From Verrucomicrobiia bacterium (lineage in GTDB: Bacteria; Verrucomicrobiota; Verrucomicrobiia; Limisphaerales; UBA1100), in NCBI GenBank assembly GCA_014239365.1, contig JAAZZB010000018.1, forward strand, positions 1 through 37,722: 37,722 nucleotides of DNA, in the 5' to 3' direction. The translations under genes and the position numbers were made by a program. Shown here piece by piece: positions 1 through 8,854 of the stretch (within the stretch, counting starts at the first letter, position 1; every line of letters begins with the position of its first letter). The notes beneath the pieces are model-generated. The model saw nothing but the letters and a program-made list of their open reading frames with translations, was not told the origin of the DNA and ran no database searches.

Positions 1-1
1 C

Positions 2-598
2 ATCGGCGCATCGGGCGTGGTCTTTCGCGAGCACTTACCGGATTTGCTCAACGCCGCGCGCAAGGATTTTCCCGGCCTGCATCCGGCGTTGCGCGTGGGC
101 ATCCAGCCGGAAATCGAGCAGTGGCTGCTCGCCAATGACGTGGACCTCGGCGTCACCGTGCTCGGCACCAAACCGCCCGCGGAAATGAAGTCCGAAAAAC
201 TGCTCGAGCTGCCTTTGGTACTGTTGGTGCCCACGACGATCCGCGTGAAATCCGCCGCCGAAATTCTTGGTCAGGATCGCATCGCGCAAACGCTCATCAG
301 CCTGCCGCAAAACGAAGGCATCAGCCGCACGTTCCAAGCCGAACTCGCCGCGCGCAAAATCGATTGGCCCATCGGGATGGAACTCAACTCCACCGACCTC
401 ATCAGCACCTACGTTGCCAACGGATTCGGCATCGGCATCTCAGTAGACCTCCCCGGCGAACGCAAAAACAAAGGAGTCAAACTGCTGCCGCTCGAAGAAT
501 TCCCCGCCATCACCATCGGCTGCCTCTGGCGCGGCCAACTCCCGCCCGTCGGCCAAACGCTGGTGCAGTTGCTGAAAACACACGCGGAGGGGTTGTGA
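2..598 (+). CDS. LysR-type transcriptional regulator, C-terminal part (5' truncated by window)
   Basis: The frame is open to the first base of the window, so the start and the N-terminal helix-turn-helix lie upstream. The visible ~198 residues look like the effector-binding domain of a LysR-type regulator (two Rossmann-like lobes). The DVDLGVTVL stretch, an LPLVLLVP hinge-like strand and the late YVANGFGIGISVDLP segment match the usual positions of the family (the last corresponds to the common GxGIxxLP motif). LysR proteins are cytoplasmic one-component regulators that often control a neighbouring gene. Here argH begins 60 bp downstream on the same strand, but nothing links the two. The effector is unknown. 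The family call is good; the subfamily (CysB-like or other) cannot be decided without the DNA-binding domain. Confidence 0.82.
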   Translation: MGASGVVFREHLPDLLNAARKDFPGLHPALRVGIQPEIEQWLLANDVDLGVTVLGTKPPAEMKSEKLLELPLVLLVPTTIRVKSAAEILGQDRIAQTLISLPQNEGISRTFQAELAARKIDWPIGMELNSTDLISTYVANGFGIGISVDLPGERKNKGVKLLPLEEFPAITIGCLWRGQLPPVGQTLVQLLKTHAEGL

Positions 599-658
599 AT
601 GGAAAGCCATTTCGCGGCGTGACTTTTGCCCTCAATCACGGCAGGCTGCCCGCGTTCT

Positions 659-727
659 ATGGCGAAGAAAAAATCCAGCAAAGTCACCGCGCGCAGCGGA
701 CGGTTTGCCAGTGGGCCTGCTGCTTAA
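659..727 (+). other. argH: Orphaned N-terminal segment of argH ending in an in-frame TAA
   Basis: An ATG at 659 opens 22 codons ending in SGRFASGPAA, which matches the GGRFxxGP opening of argininosuccinate lyases. It then meets TAA at 725-727. The same frame continues without any shift into ANAFTNSVKFDTRLAHHDIAGS, the next conserved block of the family. One codon has therefore become a stop inside otherwise intact coding sequence. CAA, GAA or AAA would each need only one base change to give TAA. No Shine-Dalgarno sequence is obvious before 659. Confidence 0.8.
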
Positions 728-748
728 GCAAATGCGTTTACCAATTCG

Positions 749-2071
749 GTGAAGTTCGATACCCGCCTTGCGCATCACGACATCGCCGGCTCTATCGCCC
801 ACGCCCGGATGTTGCATCACGTGGGGTTGTTGAAAAAAAAGGAGTGCACTGCCATCGTCGATGGCCTCGAAGCGATCGGCGCGGAGATTGCCGAAGGCCA
901 ATTCGAATGGCGCGCGGAGCTGGAAGACGTGCATATGAACATCGAGGCCGCGCTCACTGCGCGCGTGCCCGCCGGCGCCAAGCTGCACACCGGGCGGTCG
1001 CGTAATGATCAAGTCGCGCTGGATTCCCGAATGTGGTTGCGCGAGGAAATCTGCGATCTCGCCAATGAGATTCACGACCTGCAATTGGCGCTCATCGAGC
1101 TCGGCGAAAATAATCTAAAAGTGCTCATCCCCGGCTACACGCATTTGCAACGCGCGCAGCCGGTTTATCTCGCTCATCATTTGCTGGCTTACGTGGAAAT
1201 GCTCGAGCGCGATTACGAGCGGTTGCTCGATTGCCTCGTGCGCGTAAATGTGTGCCCGCTGGGCAGCGGCGCGCTGGCAGGCACCACGCTTCCGCTGGAC
1301 CGCGAATTTGTTGCACTCGAACTGGGCTTTGTGGACGCGCACGATGCGCCGATGATCACTCACAATTCGATGGACGCCGTGGCGGACCGCGATTATGTGG
1401 TGGAATTCTGCAGCGTGGCCGCGATGCTGGCCATTCATCAATCGCGCTTGTGCGAAGATTTGGTTTTATGGAGCAGCGCGGAGTTTGGGTTTATTGAAAT
1501 CGGCGATGCCTACACCACCGGTTCCTCGCTGATGCCGCAAAAGAAAAATCCGGATATCTGCGAATTGACCCGCGGCAAAACCGGTCGCGTCGTGGGCAAT
1601 CTCGTTTCACTGCTGGTCACTCTCAAAGGATTGCCGCTCACGTACAACAGCGATTTGCAGGAGGACAAGGAACGCCTCTTTGACACCACCGACACCGTCC
1701 GCAGCACCGTGCGCATCCTCGCATCAATGCTGCGCGACACCGCCGTAAACGCCGACGCCTGCGCCGCCGCAGTGGACGACCCCAACCTGCTCGCCACCGA
1801 TTTGGTGGATTGGCTGGTGCTCAACGGCACCGCCTTCCGCAAGGCACATCACGTGGTCGGCAAACTGGTGGCGATTGCCGAAGCCAAAGGCAAGCGGCTG
1901 GACAAACTAACGCCCGCCGAGTTGAAACAAGCCGACAAAAAACTCACCAAGAACGCACTGAAAGTATTCGACCTCAAAGCGGCGATGGCGCGCCGCACCG
2001 TGCCGGGCTCGCCGGGCATTGCCGAATTGAAAAGTCGGCTGGCCTACTGGCACAAGTTTCTGCGCCACTGA
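749..2071 (+). CDS. argH: Argininosuccinate lyase (N-terminus lost behind an in-frame stop)
   Basis: Argininosuccinate lyase splits argininosuccinate into arginine and fumarate, the last step of arginine biosynthesis, and works as a cytoplasmic homotetramer. The fumarase/aspartase-superfamily signature GSSLMPQKKNPD is present and carries the catalytic-loop serine. TGRSRNDQ and GYTHLQRAQP are also intact. GTG 749 is the first start codon in frame after the TAA at 725. Beginning there removes about 30 residues, including the conserved Ser of the N-terminal S-V-x-F-D block that helps bind substrate in characterised lyases. From ATG 659 the gene would encode about 470 codons, a normal family length. 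Either a truncated and probably impaired enzyme is made, or the stop is a sequencing error or is read through. The squalene synthase gene follows 5 bp after the stop codon. Confidence 0.9.
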   Translation: MKFDTRLAHHDIAGSIAHARMLHHVGLLKKKECTAIVDGLEAIGAEIAEGQFEWRAELEDVHMNIEAALTARVPAGAKLHTGRSRNDQVALDSRMWLREEICDLANEIHDLQLALIELGENNLKVLIPGYTHLQRAQPVYLAHHLLAYVEMLERDYERLLDCLVRVNVCPLGSGALAGTTLPLDREFVALELGFVDAHDAPMITHNSMDAVADRDYVVEFCSVAAMLAIHQSRLCEDLVLWSSAEFGFIEIGDAYTTGSSLMPQKKNPDICELTRGKTGRVVGNLVSLLVTLKGLPLTYNSDLQEDKERLFDTTDTVRSTVRILASMLRDTAVNADACAAAVDDPNLLATDLVDWLVLNGTAFRKAHHVVGKLVAIAEAKGKRLDKLTPAELKQADKKLTKNALKVFDLKAAMARRTVPGSPGIAELKSRLAYWHKFLRH

Positions 2072-2076
2072 TTGAT

Positions 2077-3087
2077 ATGGCGGCCACCGACGATGCCGAA
2101 GAATTGCTCGGGCCCATCCTGCGTAATGTGTCGCGCGCGTTTTACCTCACCCTGCGCGTGCTGCCCGCCGCCGTGCGCCCGCAGATTGGCCTCGCCTATC
2201 TCCTCGCTCGCACCACCGACACGATTGCCGATACCGACCTCGTGCCCGCCAAAGACCGCCTGAACATTCTGAGCCAATTCCGCGCGCGCATCCGCGATGA
2301 CGCCGCGCCGCCTGTGGATTTTTCCAGCCTCGCCAGCGAACAAAAAAATCCCGCCGAACGCACGCTGCTCCTTCGCAGTAGCGAAGCGCTCGAAATGCTC
2401 GATCGCCTCACCCCCGCAGACCGCGGCCAAGTGCAGCTCGTGCTCGAGACCATCACACGCGGGCAGGAGCAGGACCTCGAACGCTTCGGCGGCATTAGCG
2501 ATGGCAGCACCCTCACCGCGCTGCAAACCGCCGATGACCTCGACGACTACACCTACCGCGTCGCCGGTTGCGTAGGCGAATTTTGGACGCGCCTCACGCG
2601 CACGCATTGTTTCCCGGATGCTCCACTCGACGACACCCCCTTCGTGGCCGACGCCATCCGCTTCGGCAAAGGCCTTCAACTCGTCAACATCCTGCGCGAT
2701 CTCCCGCGCGATCTCGCCAATGGCCGATGCTATTTGCCCGCCGTGGACCTCGCGATGGCCGGCTTGCAGCCCGAAGATTTGCGCGACCCCGCAAACTGGC
2801 CCAAACTCCAGCCCGTCTTCGAGCCGTGGCTCGCAAAAGCCCGCGATCATCTCACCGCGGGCGGACGCTACACCCTCGCCATCCCGCACGCGCACTATCG
2901 CCTGCGCCTCGCCTGCGCGTGGCCTATTCTGATGGGCGCGGCCACGCTTAATAAAGTAGCCGCCGCCAACCCGCTGCAGCCCGAGCCGCGCCTCAAAATT
3001 TCCCGTGCCAACGTGCGCGGCATCGTCTGGCGCACCATTTGGCGCGTGCCCTTCCGCGGCCCGTGGAATCGGTTGTTCACAATCTGA
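2077..3087 (+). CDS. Squalene/phytoene synthase family protein
   Basis: The product is 336 residues and belongs to the trans head-to-head prenyl synthases, which join two farnesyl or geranylgeranyl diphosphates to squalene or phytoene at the membrane surface. Both Mg2+-diphosphate motifs are visible: DTIAD (residues 48-52) in the helix after YLLARTT, and NILRDLPRDLANGR (about 204-217) followed by CYLP. FYLTLRVLP near residue 22 fits the family's early substrate-pocket helix. ATG 2077 is chosen because it lies 5 bp after the argH stop and the conserved region begins soon after it. No carotenoid or hopanoid partner gene is adjacent, so squalene versus phytoene cannot be decided; the FGKGLQLVNILRD context leans toward squalene synthase. 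Confidence 0.85.
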   Translation: MAATDDAEELLGPILRNVSRAFYLTLRVLPAAVRPQIGLAYLLARTTDTIADTDLVPAKDRLNILSQFRARIRDDAAPPVDFSSLASEQKNPAERTLLLRSSEALEMLDRLTPADRGQVQLVLETITRGQEQDLERFGGISDGSTLTALQTADDLDDYTYRVAGCVGEFWTRLTRTHCFPDAPLDDTPFVADAIRFGKGLQLVNILRDLPRDLANGRCYLPAVDLAMAGLQPEDLRDPANWPKLQPVFEPWLAKARDHLTAGGRYTLAIPHAHYRLRLACAWPILMGAATLNKVAAANPLQPEPRLKISRANVRGIVWRTIWRVPFRGPWNRLFTI

Positions 3088-3098
3088 ATAATTTCCGC

Positions 3099-3127
3099 TT
3101 GATTCCAAGCACCATTTTCCATACAAA
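3099..3127 (+). promoter_or_regulatory. Sigma-70-like promoter TTGATT-N17-TACAAA
   Basis: TTGATT at 3099-3104 and TACAAA at 3122-3127 are separated by exactly 17 bp. They lie 19 bp before ATG 3147, with a GGAGG ribosome binding site at 3137-3141. This suggests the next gene is transcribed separately from the squalene synthase gene. Prediction by eye. Confidence 0.5.
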
Positions 3128-3146
3128 AATCGTTGAGGAGGTGGGT

Positions 3147-4058
3147 ATGCATTCGCGATTATTAATTACAATATTCTTGTGTGGCTGGATGGTGACTTTT
3201 CCAATGCGCATTGGCGCAGGTGGAGGTGGCCCTAAACTTGGATTTCCAAAACAACCCCGGCTCGATCTCGTGCCTGCGATGGGCTCAACCATCGATCCAA
3301 AACAAACCGCCGGCATTCCCCCCGCACCTCTGCAAATGCGCAAACTGACCGCCGCCGAGTGGGCCGAACGCCGTCGGGAAACCGCCCGCCAACGCGCCAA
3401 TGCCATCGCGCACGTAAAACGCTCGCGCTGGATTCCCAACATCACTTACGAGCAAATTCAGGAAATTTACGACGCCAAAAAAGTCGCGCTCGCAAAAGTG
3501 GTTGCCAATGGCAGCTATCGTCGCACCTTGATTGCGCAGGCAAAAACCCGCGCGCTGGCCGAGGTGAAAGCGATGGTCGCCGCCCTGCGCGACCGCCAAT
3601 CCGCCGAGCAACTCGCCCTTTTCGAGGCACAGGCCACCCTTCGCGCCGCCAACCCGCAATACGCTGAGGACGCCCTGCGCAAGGCCATAGCCGAAGCGCA
3701 ACAACAAGGCGGCACCCGCGTGAATGCTTTGGAAGGGCTCCCCGTGTTGCCCAATGCCACCGCGATGAACTATCCCAAAGGCGGCCCCGAAGTGCTCGCC
3801 AAGCGCACGCCCAAGCCCGCAAGCACGCCCGAAGAACAGGCGCAACTCGATGCCCTGCGCGATTTTAAGAAAAAACAGGCGCTGCAATCCGTCAAGCAAT
3901 CACGGAAAGAAAACGAGCTGAAGCAACAAAAACTTTCCCATCGCGAAATTGAATTCAAACTCAATGCGCTGCTCGACCAATTCAATGCTAGCAAAATCAG
4001 CACTGACGAATATTACAAGCAACGCGAAATCATCCTCCGCGATGGCGGCGTAAAGTAG
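3147..4058 (+). CDS. Secreted charged coiled-coil protein of unknown function
   Basis: This 303-residue protein is not recognised. It starts with a signal-peptide-like segment (MHSRLLITIFLCGWMVTFPM) and then a Gly/Pro-rich stretch. From about residue 75 onward it is highly charged and Ala/Gln/Lys/Arg-rich with long helical runs (AEWAERRRETARQRANAIA, DALRDFKKKQALQSVKQSR), so it is probably a periplasmic coiled coil. The C-terminal FNASKISTDEYYKQREIILR resembles short SHOCT-like helical tails, but the match is weak. ATG 3147 is preceded by GGAGG at 5 nt, one of the few clear Shine-Dalgarno sequences in the window. It sits between isoprenoid and lysine genes, which gives no hint of function. Confidence 0.75.
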   Translation: MHSRLLITIFLCGWMVTFPMRIGAGGGGPKLGFPKQPRLDLVPAMGSTIDPKQTAGIPPAPLQMRKLTAAEWAERRRETARQRANAIAHVKRSRWIPNITYEQIQEIYDAKKVALAKVVANGSYRRTLIAQAKTRALAEVKAMVAALRDRQSAEQLALFEAQATLRAANPQYAEDALRKAIAEAQQQGGTRVNALEGLPVLPNATAMNYPKGGPEVLAKRTPKPASTPEEQAQLDALRDFKKKQALQSVKQSRKENELKQQKLSHREIEFKLNALLDQFNASKISTDEYYKQREIILRDGGVK

Positions 4059-4100
4059 CTTTCGCCTTCACCTTTCACCGCCGGTTTGGCATAACCGCGC

Positions 4101-5399
4101 ATGCACGATTTTCGTTACGTCAACGGCCGCCTCCATTGCGAGGGCATTTCCATCGCCTCACTCGCCAAACAACACGGCACGCCCCTTTACATTTACTCCT
4201 CCAAAACGCTCACCAATCACTTCACCAAACTCAGCAACGCACTCGCGCCGCTGGATCATTTGATTTGTTTTGCGATGAAATCCAATTCCAACCTCGGCGT
4301 CCTCCGCACACTCGCCGATTTGGGCAGCGGGTTCGACACCGTCAGCGGCGGCGAAATCCAACGCGCCATTGCCGCGGGCGGGAATCCCAAAAAATGCGTG
4401 TTCGCCGGTGTCGGCAAAACCGCTGACGAAATCGCCTTCGCCCTGCGCAAAGGCATTTACTGTTTCAACGTGGAAAGCGAAGCCGAACTCGAACGCATCA
4501 ACCGCATCGCCGGCAAGCTCAAGAAAATCGCCCCCATCGCCATCCGCGTGAACCCCAATGTGGACGCCAAAACCCACAAAAAAATCACCACCGGCACTTA
4601 CGACAACAAGTTCGGCATCGCCATTGAAAAAATCCCCGGGCTCTACGCCCGCGCCGCGAAGCTCAAACACATCCGCCTGCGCGGCGTGCAAATGCACATC
4701 GGCTCGCAGCTCACCCAAGTGAAACCCTTCGCCGACGCCGTTCGCAAAATCGCCCCGCTCGCGGCAAAGTTAAAAGCCAAACACGGCATCGAATTCATCA
4801 GCATCGGCGGCGGCCTCGGCATCATGTACGAGGACGCGCTCGTGAGCGGCCAAGCGGATTGGTGGAACCGCAAGCAGGCAAAGAATATTCTCACCCCTGA
4901 AAAATACGCGGCCACCCTCGTGCCGTTGCTGCAACCGCTGGGGCTGAAAGTGCTGCTCGAGCCGGGTCGGTTCATTTCCGGCAACGCCGGCATCCTTGTC
5001 ACGCGCGTGGAATACGTGAAGCGCACGGGCAAAAAATACTTCGCCATTGTCGACGCCGCGATGAACGATTTACTGCGACCCGCCTTTTACGAAAGCTACC
5101 ACGAGATCATCCCCGTGAACCAATCCAAGGCGCGCCCCGTGAACACCGATGTGGTCGGCGGCATCTGCGAAACCGGCGACACCTTTTGCAAAGACCGCCC
5201 TATCCCGCGCGTGGCCGAAGGCGATCTCGTAGCCATCCTCAGTGCCGGTGCGTACGGGTTTGTGATGGCCGGCACCTACAACACCCGTCCGCTGCCCGCC
5301 GAAGTTTTGGTGAAAGGAAAAAAATCCGCTCTCGTCCGCAAGCGGCAAAAGGTCAAAGAAATTTGGCAGGACGAAACCGCCGCGCCGTGGCAGAAGTGA
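4101..5399 (+). CDS. lysA: Diaminopimelate decarboxylase
   Basis: LysA decarboxylates meso-diaminopimelate to L-lysine with pyridoxal phosphate, the last step of lysine biosynthesis, in the cytoplasm. The 432-residue protein is a typical length for a fold-type III PLP decarboxylase. Lys60 in CFAMKSN should form the Schiff base. HIGSQ (199-203), GGGLGI (236-241) and EPGR (287-290) line the PLP phosphate pocket. The C-terminal barrel supplies the second-subunit Cys356 in GGICETGD and Tyr385 in GAYGF. All key residues are present. It begins 42 bp after the preceding gene. Its stop codon is one base from the convergent stop of the cytochrome/WD40 gene, so there is no room for a normal terminator. 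Ornithine or arginine decarboxylases are relatives, but the DAAMNDLLRPAFYESYHEI block is characteristic of LysA. Confidence 0.93.
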   Translation: MHDFRYVNGRLHCEGISIASLAKQHGTPLYIYSSKTLTNHFTKLSNALAPLDHLICFAMKSNSNLGVLRTLADLGSGFDTVSGGEIQRAIAAGGNPKKCVFAGVGKTADEIAFALRKGIYCFNVESEAELERINRIAGKLKKIAPIAIRVNPNVDAKTHKKITTGTYDNKFGIAIEKIPGLYARAAKLKHIRLRGVQMHIGSQLTQVKPFADAVRKIAPLAAKLKAKHGIEFISIGGGLGIMYEDALVSGQADWWNRKQAKNILTPEKYAATLVPLLQPLGLKVLLEPGRFISGNAGILVTRVEYVKRTGKKYFAIVDAAMNDLLRPAFYESYHEIIPVNQSKARPVNTDVVGGICETGDTFCKDRPIPRVAEGDLVAILSAGAYGFVMAGTYNTRPLPAEVLVKGKKSALVRKRQKVKEIWQDETAAPWQK

Positions 5400-5400
5400 T

Positions 5401-8400
5401 TTATTTTGCCGCCGTCTTAGTGGGTTTGGCCGGGCCCTTGAGTTTTTCGTACTCCGCCTTGAGCGCCTCCACTCGTTTCTGAGCGGCGACGACTGTGGTT
5501 TCCAGTTTTCCGGCTTCATCCGTTTTCGCCTTGGACGCAGTGGACTGAACTGCAGCTGTTTTCGACAATACAACTACACGAGCCTGATGAATCTGCTCGG
5601 CATTGGCGTGGGCGGCTTGTGCGGCGGCCATCGCAGTGGCGGCGGCAGTCACGCGAGACTCCATCGGCTGAACTTTTTCCACTTCCATTTTCGCAACAAC
5701 GGTCTTGGCGGCGGCTTCTTCGGATTTGCGTTGAGCCACCCGCTTGGCGGCGGCTTCCATCGCGGCGTTCATCCCGGCCACAACCGCTTCGGCGGGTTTC
5801 ATTTTAGCCTCCAAAGTTTTTGCGGCGGCATCCAACGCTTGATGAGGCTTAGCGGCCATAACCATTTCGGCATTCACGCGGGCCAAAATAGGCGCGGCGG
5901 CAAGCTTGGCAGCAGCCAATTCGGTGACCGTTGCGCCCGCGGCAGTCACGGCCGCCTGCGCGGGCTGTTGTTTGCCGGCCACAAGCCCGTCACGGCTGGT
6001 CTTGGCAGTGTTTGCCAATTTGCGTTTTGCCACGGCCTGAGTTTGTTTGGCCGCAAAATCTGCTTTGGCCTTGGCAAGTTTGGCGGTGGTGGCATCCACC
6101 ACTTTTTGCACGGCCTCAATGGCTTTCGCCTCTTTCTTTGCGGCAAGATCAATTTTTTGTTTTGCCAACTCGGCGGCGAGCTTGTCCATCACCGCCTTGG
6201 CAGCAGTCGCGGCGGCTTCGGCGGATTTGGCTTTGTTGTCCGCGCCGGTGAATACGGAGTTGGCGGCGGTGACCTCCGCATTAATGGTGACCAGCACTTT
6301 GGCCGCATTCGCCTTGGCGGCGTTGGCCTGCGCGATGGCTTTGCCAAGGGTGAAATTTACAAGTTGAATGGGGGCCTGTTTAGCAGCGGCAAGTTGATCG
6401 TAAGTTTTCTTGGCCGCATTAGCTTTGTCGCGGGCAGCTTTGGCGGCGGCCGCAACTTGAACGTGTGCGGTCTTGGCATTGGCCAAATTGATCCCTGCGG
6501 TTTTCATTCCGTCCTCAGCTATGCCGATGGCTTTTGTGGCGGTGGTTACGGTTTCACCAGCTTTGACCACTTCGGCTTGGGCGGCAGCAAGTGCTTGGTC
6601 TGCTTTGGCTTTGGCGGATTTAGCCTGGATGAAAGCCACGAGCCTGTCGGCTTTCAGTTTTGCGAGGTCGGTTTTGCGGGCGGCGTCCAGCGCGGTTTGA
6701 GTGCTGTTGAGCGCGGCTTGGGCGGCCTTGGCGATGGCCTTCAATTCGGCGAGCTTGGCTTGTTGCGCGGCGAGTTGGTTGCGGGCGGTGTAATAGGCGC
6801 TGTACGATTTGTTGAGCCGCAAGAGATCGGCATCCTTTTGCGCGGCGGTGAGCGCGGCTCCGGCGGCGGTGACTTTGCCTTGCTCGGTGGTGGCGGCAGT
6901 GGCAAGAACGCCCAATAATTTGGTGAGCGCAATCTTGCCGGTCTTGGCGGCATTCTGTGATTCGGTGAGCGATTTGGCGGCAGCAGCACTGACGGTGGTG
7001 GCTTGAGTCACTTGCGCGTTAATGACCGTGAGCGCTTTATCCGCAATCGCCTTGGCGGCGGTGGCAGCGGTGAGTGCCTTGGCGGCAGCGGTGGCTTTGA
7101 CTTGGGCGGCGGTTTTTCCGGCAGCATCGGCTGCGCCCAACGCTTTGTCGGCGGCGGCTTTGGCGGTGGTGGCGGTCTTCACACTGCCGGCTGCGGTGGC
7201 GGCTTTGGCTTGAGCGGGTTTTTGTTTTTCGGCAATGACCTTGGCGAGGGTAGCTTTGGAATCGGTGACAGCTTTTTGGCGCATGGTCACGGTGGTGTCC
7301 AACGCGGTCATTTGCGTCTTGGTTTTGGCGATGCGGGTGAGCACGGATTGATGCCCGGCGGTGGCGGTTTTGGCGGCGGCGGCTTTGGCGTCCACCACTT
7401 TTTGTGCGGCGGCAAACTGGTCGGCCATCGGGGCGGGGTTCAGCGCGAGGCGGGTGATTTCTTTTCCGTCGGCGGCGTTCCAAACGTAAGCTTGGCCGTT
7501 CCAGTCGGTGCCGATGACGAGTTTGCCGTCGTGGCTGGGGACGCCGGTGGAGGGAATGTCGCCGGGGAAAGTGAAGGAGCGCTTTGCGGTGCCGCTGGCG
7601 TTCCAAATTGTGGCGCGGCGATTGCGACCGACGGTAACCATATCGCCGTTTTGGGCACGACGCAGGCTGAGTGCTCCGCCGCCGTGGGCGGTCCAACTGC
7701 GGAGTTGGGAGACTTCGTCGATGTTCCACATTTTGGCAGTGCCATCTTCGCTGGCGCTGATGACGATGTTGGTGCTGGCCCATTCAAGGCCGGTGATGCG
7801 GCCGCGATGGCCCATCAAGCTGGCGGCGCGCCCGCCCGGCTCGGCTTCCCAAACATGAATGCCGCCGGCACGGTCACCGGAGGCAACATATTTGCCTTTG
7901 GGACCAAAGCGCATGGCGGTAATCCAATCGGTGTGTTTTTTAATTTTATGGAGCATCTCGCCGGTGTCGGTTGAGAAAATGCGCACGAACCGATCGGGGC
8001 CGCCGTGGGCAATGTAGCGCTGATCGGCGGAGATGTCGGAAGCGAGGACCGCATCGAGGTCATCGCCGACGGTCAAGATTTGTTCGCCTTTGGTGATGTC
8101 CCACACAGTGGAGAAGCCGAGGTTGGCGCCGCGTCCGCCGCCGATGACGAGTAGTTTGCCGTTGGCACTGAAGTTGACGCTGTGCGGATAGCCTTTGGGG
8201 AAGGGAATGATGCCGGCGATTTTGAAGGTGTCGGTATTATAAAGGAGCACTTGGCGCTGGCTACCGATGGCGACGAGCGGGGCCCACGGGCTGACGGCGA
8301 TGGCGGTGGAAATGCTGGTGCGCTCGGTGCGTTGATAGGGATCAAGCGCGAGGACTTCGACGGGCATCGGCGCGGGGCCTTCGGGGCGTTTGCCCAGAGA

Positions 8401-8805
8401 ATCGGGATCGAGCGCGAGGTCGACTTTGGGTTTGGCGGCCATCACGGCTTTGGAGCCGCTGTCTTTGAGCAAGCCGCCGACGATCCATGCCTTGATGGTG
8501 GCAATCTCAGCATCGGCGAGTTTGCTCTTGGGCGGCATGTTGGGTTCCTCAGCGTGGGTGACCAGCTGATAAAGAAGGCTGTTCTCCAAGTCCCCGCCGG
8601 CGACGACTTCGCCGGTCATCATCGCATCATAAGTGGCAAGGTTGAGGTCCGCCTTCATTTTGTCCGCGTTGTGGCACTTGAGGCAGTTGTTGCGGAAGAT
8701 GGGCAGGACGTTGTCCTCGTAAGTGACTTTGTCTGCGGCGATTCCGGCGCTACCCGCAATGAAGCCGGCGACGATGGCGATAGTTTTCAGGTTCCGAGTG
8801 TTCAT
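5401..8805 (-). CDS. Planctomycete-type cytochrome c / WD40 / long coiled-coil protein
   Basis: A 1134-residue exported protein with three parts. After a signal peptide (residues 1-24) comes a cytochrome-c-like domain with haem motif CLKCH (41-45) and a candidate distal ligand Met90 in PNMPPKS; this is the PSCyt1 type common in Planctomycetota and Verrucomicrobiota. Residues about 155-465 form a WD40 beta-propeller, with repeats ending in forms such as IHVWEAE, AKMWNID and AYVWNAAD. The remaining ~670 residues are an Ala/Lys/Thr-rich heptad-like coiled coil with almost no aromatic residues, ending in a basic tail. It is the last gene of the DUF1501 operon, 49 bp after the DUF1549/1553 gene. 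The families have no settled function; periplasmic electron transfer linked to polymer handling is often proposed. The architecture call is secure, the role is not. Confidence 0.85.
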   Translation of the reverse strand: MNTRNLKTIAIVAGFIAGSAGIAADKVTYEDNVLPIFRNNCLKCHNADKMKADLNLATYDAMMTGEVVAGGDLENSLLYQLVTHAEEPNMPPKSKLADAEIATIKAWIVGGLLKDSGSKAVMAAKPKVDLALDPDSLGKRPEGPAPMPVEVLALDPYQRTERTSISTAIAVSPWAPLVAIGSQRQVLLYNTDTFKIAGIIPFPKGYPHSVNFSANGKLLVIGGGRGANLGFSTVWDITKGEQILTVGDDLDAVLASDISADQRYIAHGGPDRFVRIFSTDTGEMLHKIKKHTDWITAMRFGPKGKYVASGDRAGGIHVWEAEPGGRAASLMGHRGRITGLEWASTNIVISASEDGTAKMWNIDEVSQLRSWTAHGGGALSLRRAQNGDMVTVGRNRRATIWNASGTAKRSFTFPGDIPSTGVPSHDGKLVIGTDWNGQAYVWNAADGKEITRLALNPAPMADQFAAAQKVVDAKAAAAKTATAGHQSVLTRIAKTKTQMTALDTTVTMRQKAVTDSKATLAKVIAEKQKPAQAKAATAAGSVKTATTAKAAADKALGAADAAGKTAAQVKATAAAKALTAATAAKAIADKALTVINAQVTQATTVSAAAAKSLTESQNAAKTGKIALTKLLGVLATAATTEQGKVTAAGAALTAAQKDADLLRLNKSYSAYYTARNQLAAQQAKLAELKAIAKAAQAALNSTQTALDAARKTDLAKLKADRLVAFIQAKSAKAKADQALAAAQAEVVKAGETVTTATKAIGIAEDGMKTAGINLANAKTAHVQVAAAAKAARDKANAAKKTYDQLAAAKQAPIQLVNFTLGKAIAQANAAKANAAKVLVTINAEVTAANSVFTGADNKAKSAEAAATAAKAVMDKLAAELAKQKIDLAAKKEAKAIEAVQKVVDATTAKLAKAKADFAAKQTQAVAKRKLANTAKTSRDGLVAGKQQPAQAAVTAAGATVTELAAAKLAAAPILARVNAEMVMAAKPHQALDAAAKTLEAKMKPAEAVVAGMNAAMEAAAKRVAQRKSEEAAAKTVVAKMEVEKVQPMESRVTAAATAMAAAQAAHANAEQIHQARVVVLSKTAAVQSTASKAKTDEAGKLETTVVAAQKRVEALKAEYEKLKGPAKPTKTAAK

Positions 8806-8854
8806 CGGTTTTAAAGTTCCCCTTAATTGCTAGCCCGCGTGGCGGGCGATTTGA

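Noticed and set aside
364-1005. 213-codon plus-strand frame overlapping the LysR end and argH start
   Set aside because: Arg/His-rich composition typical of an out-of-frame read of GC-rich genes; no domain, and it overlaps two recognisable genes.
5587-7974. Long Gly/Phe-rich plus-strand open frames opposite the cytochrome/WD40 gene
   Set aside because: They are antisense shadows of the Ala/Lys-rich coiled coil; the minus-strand frame has clear domains.
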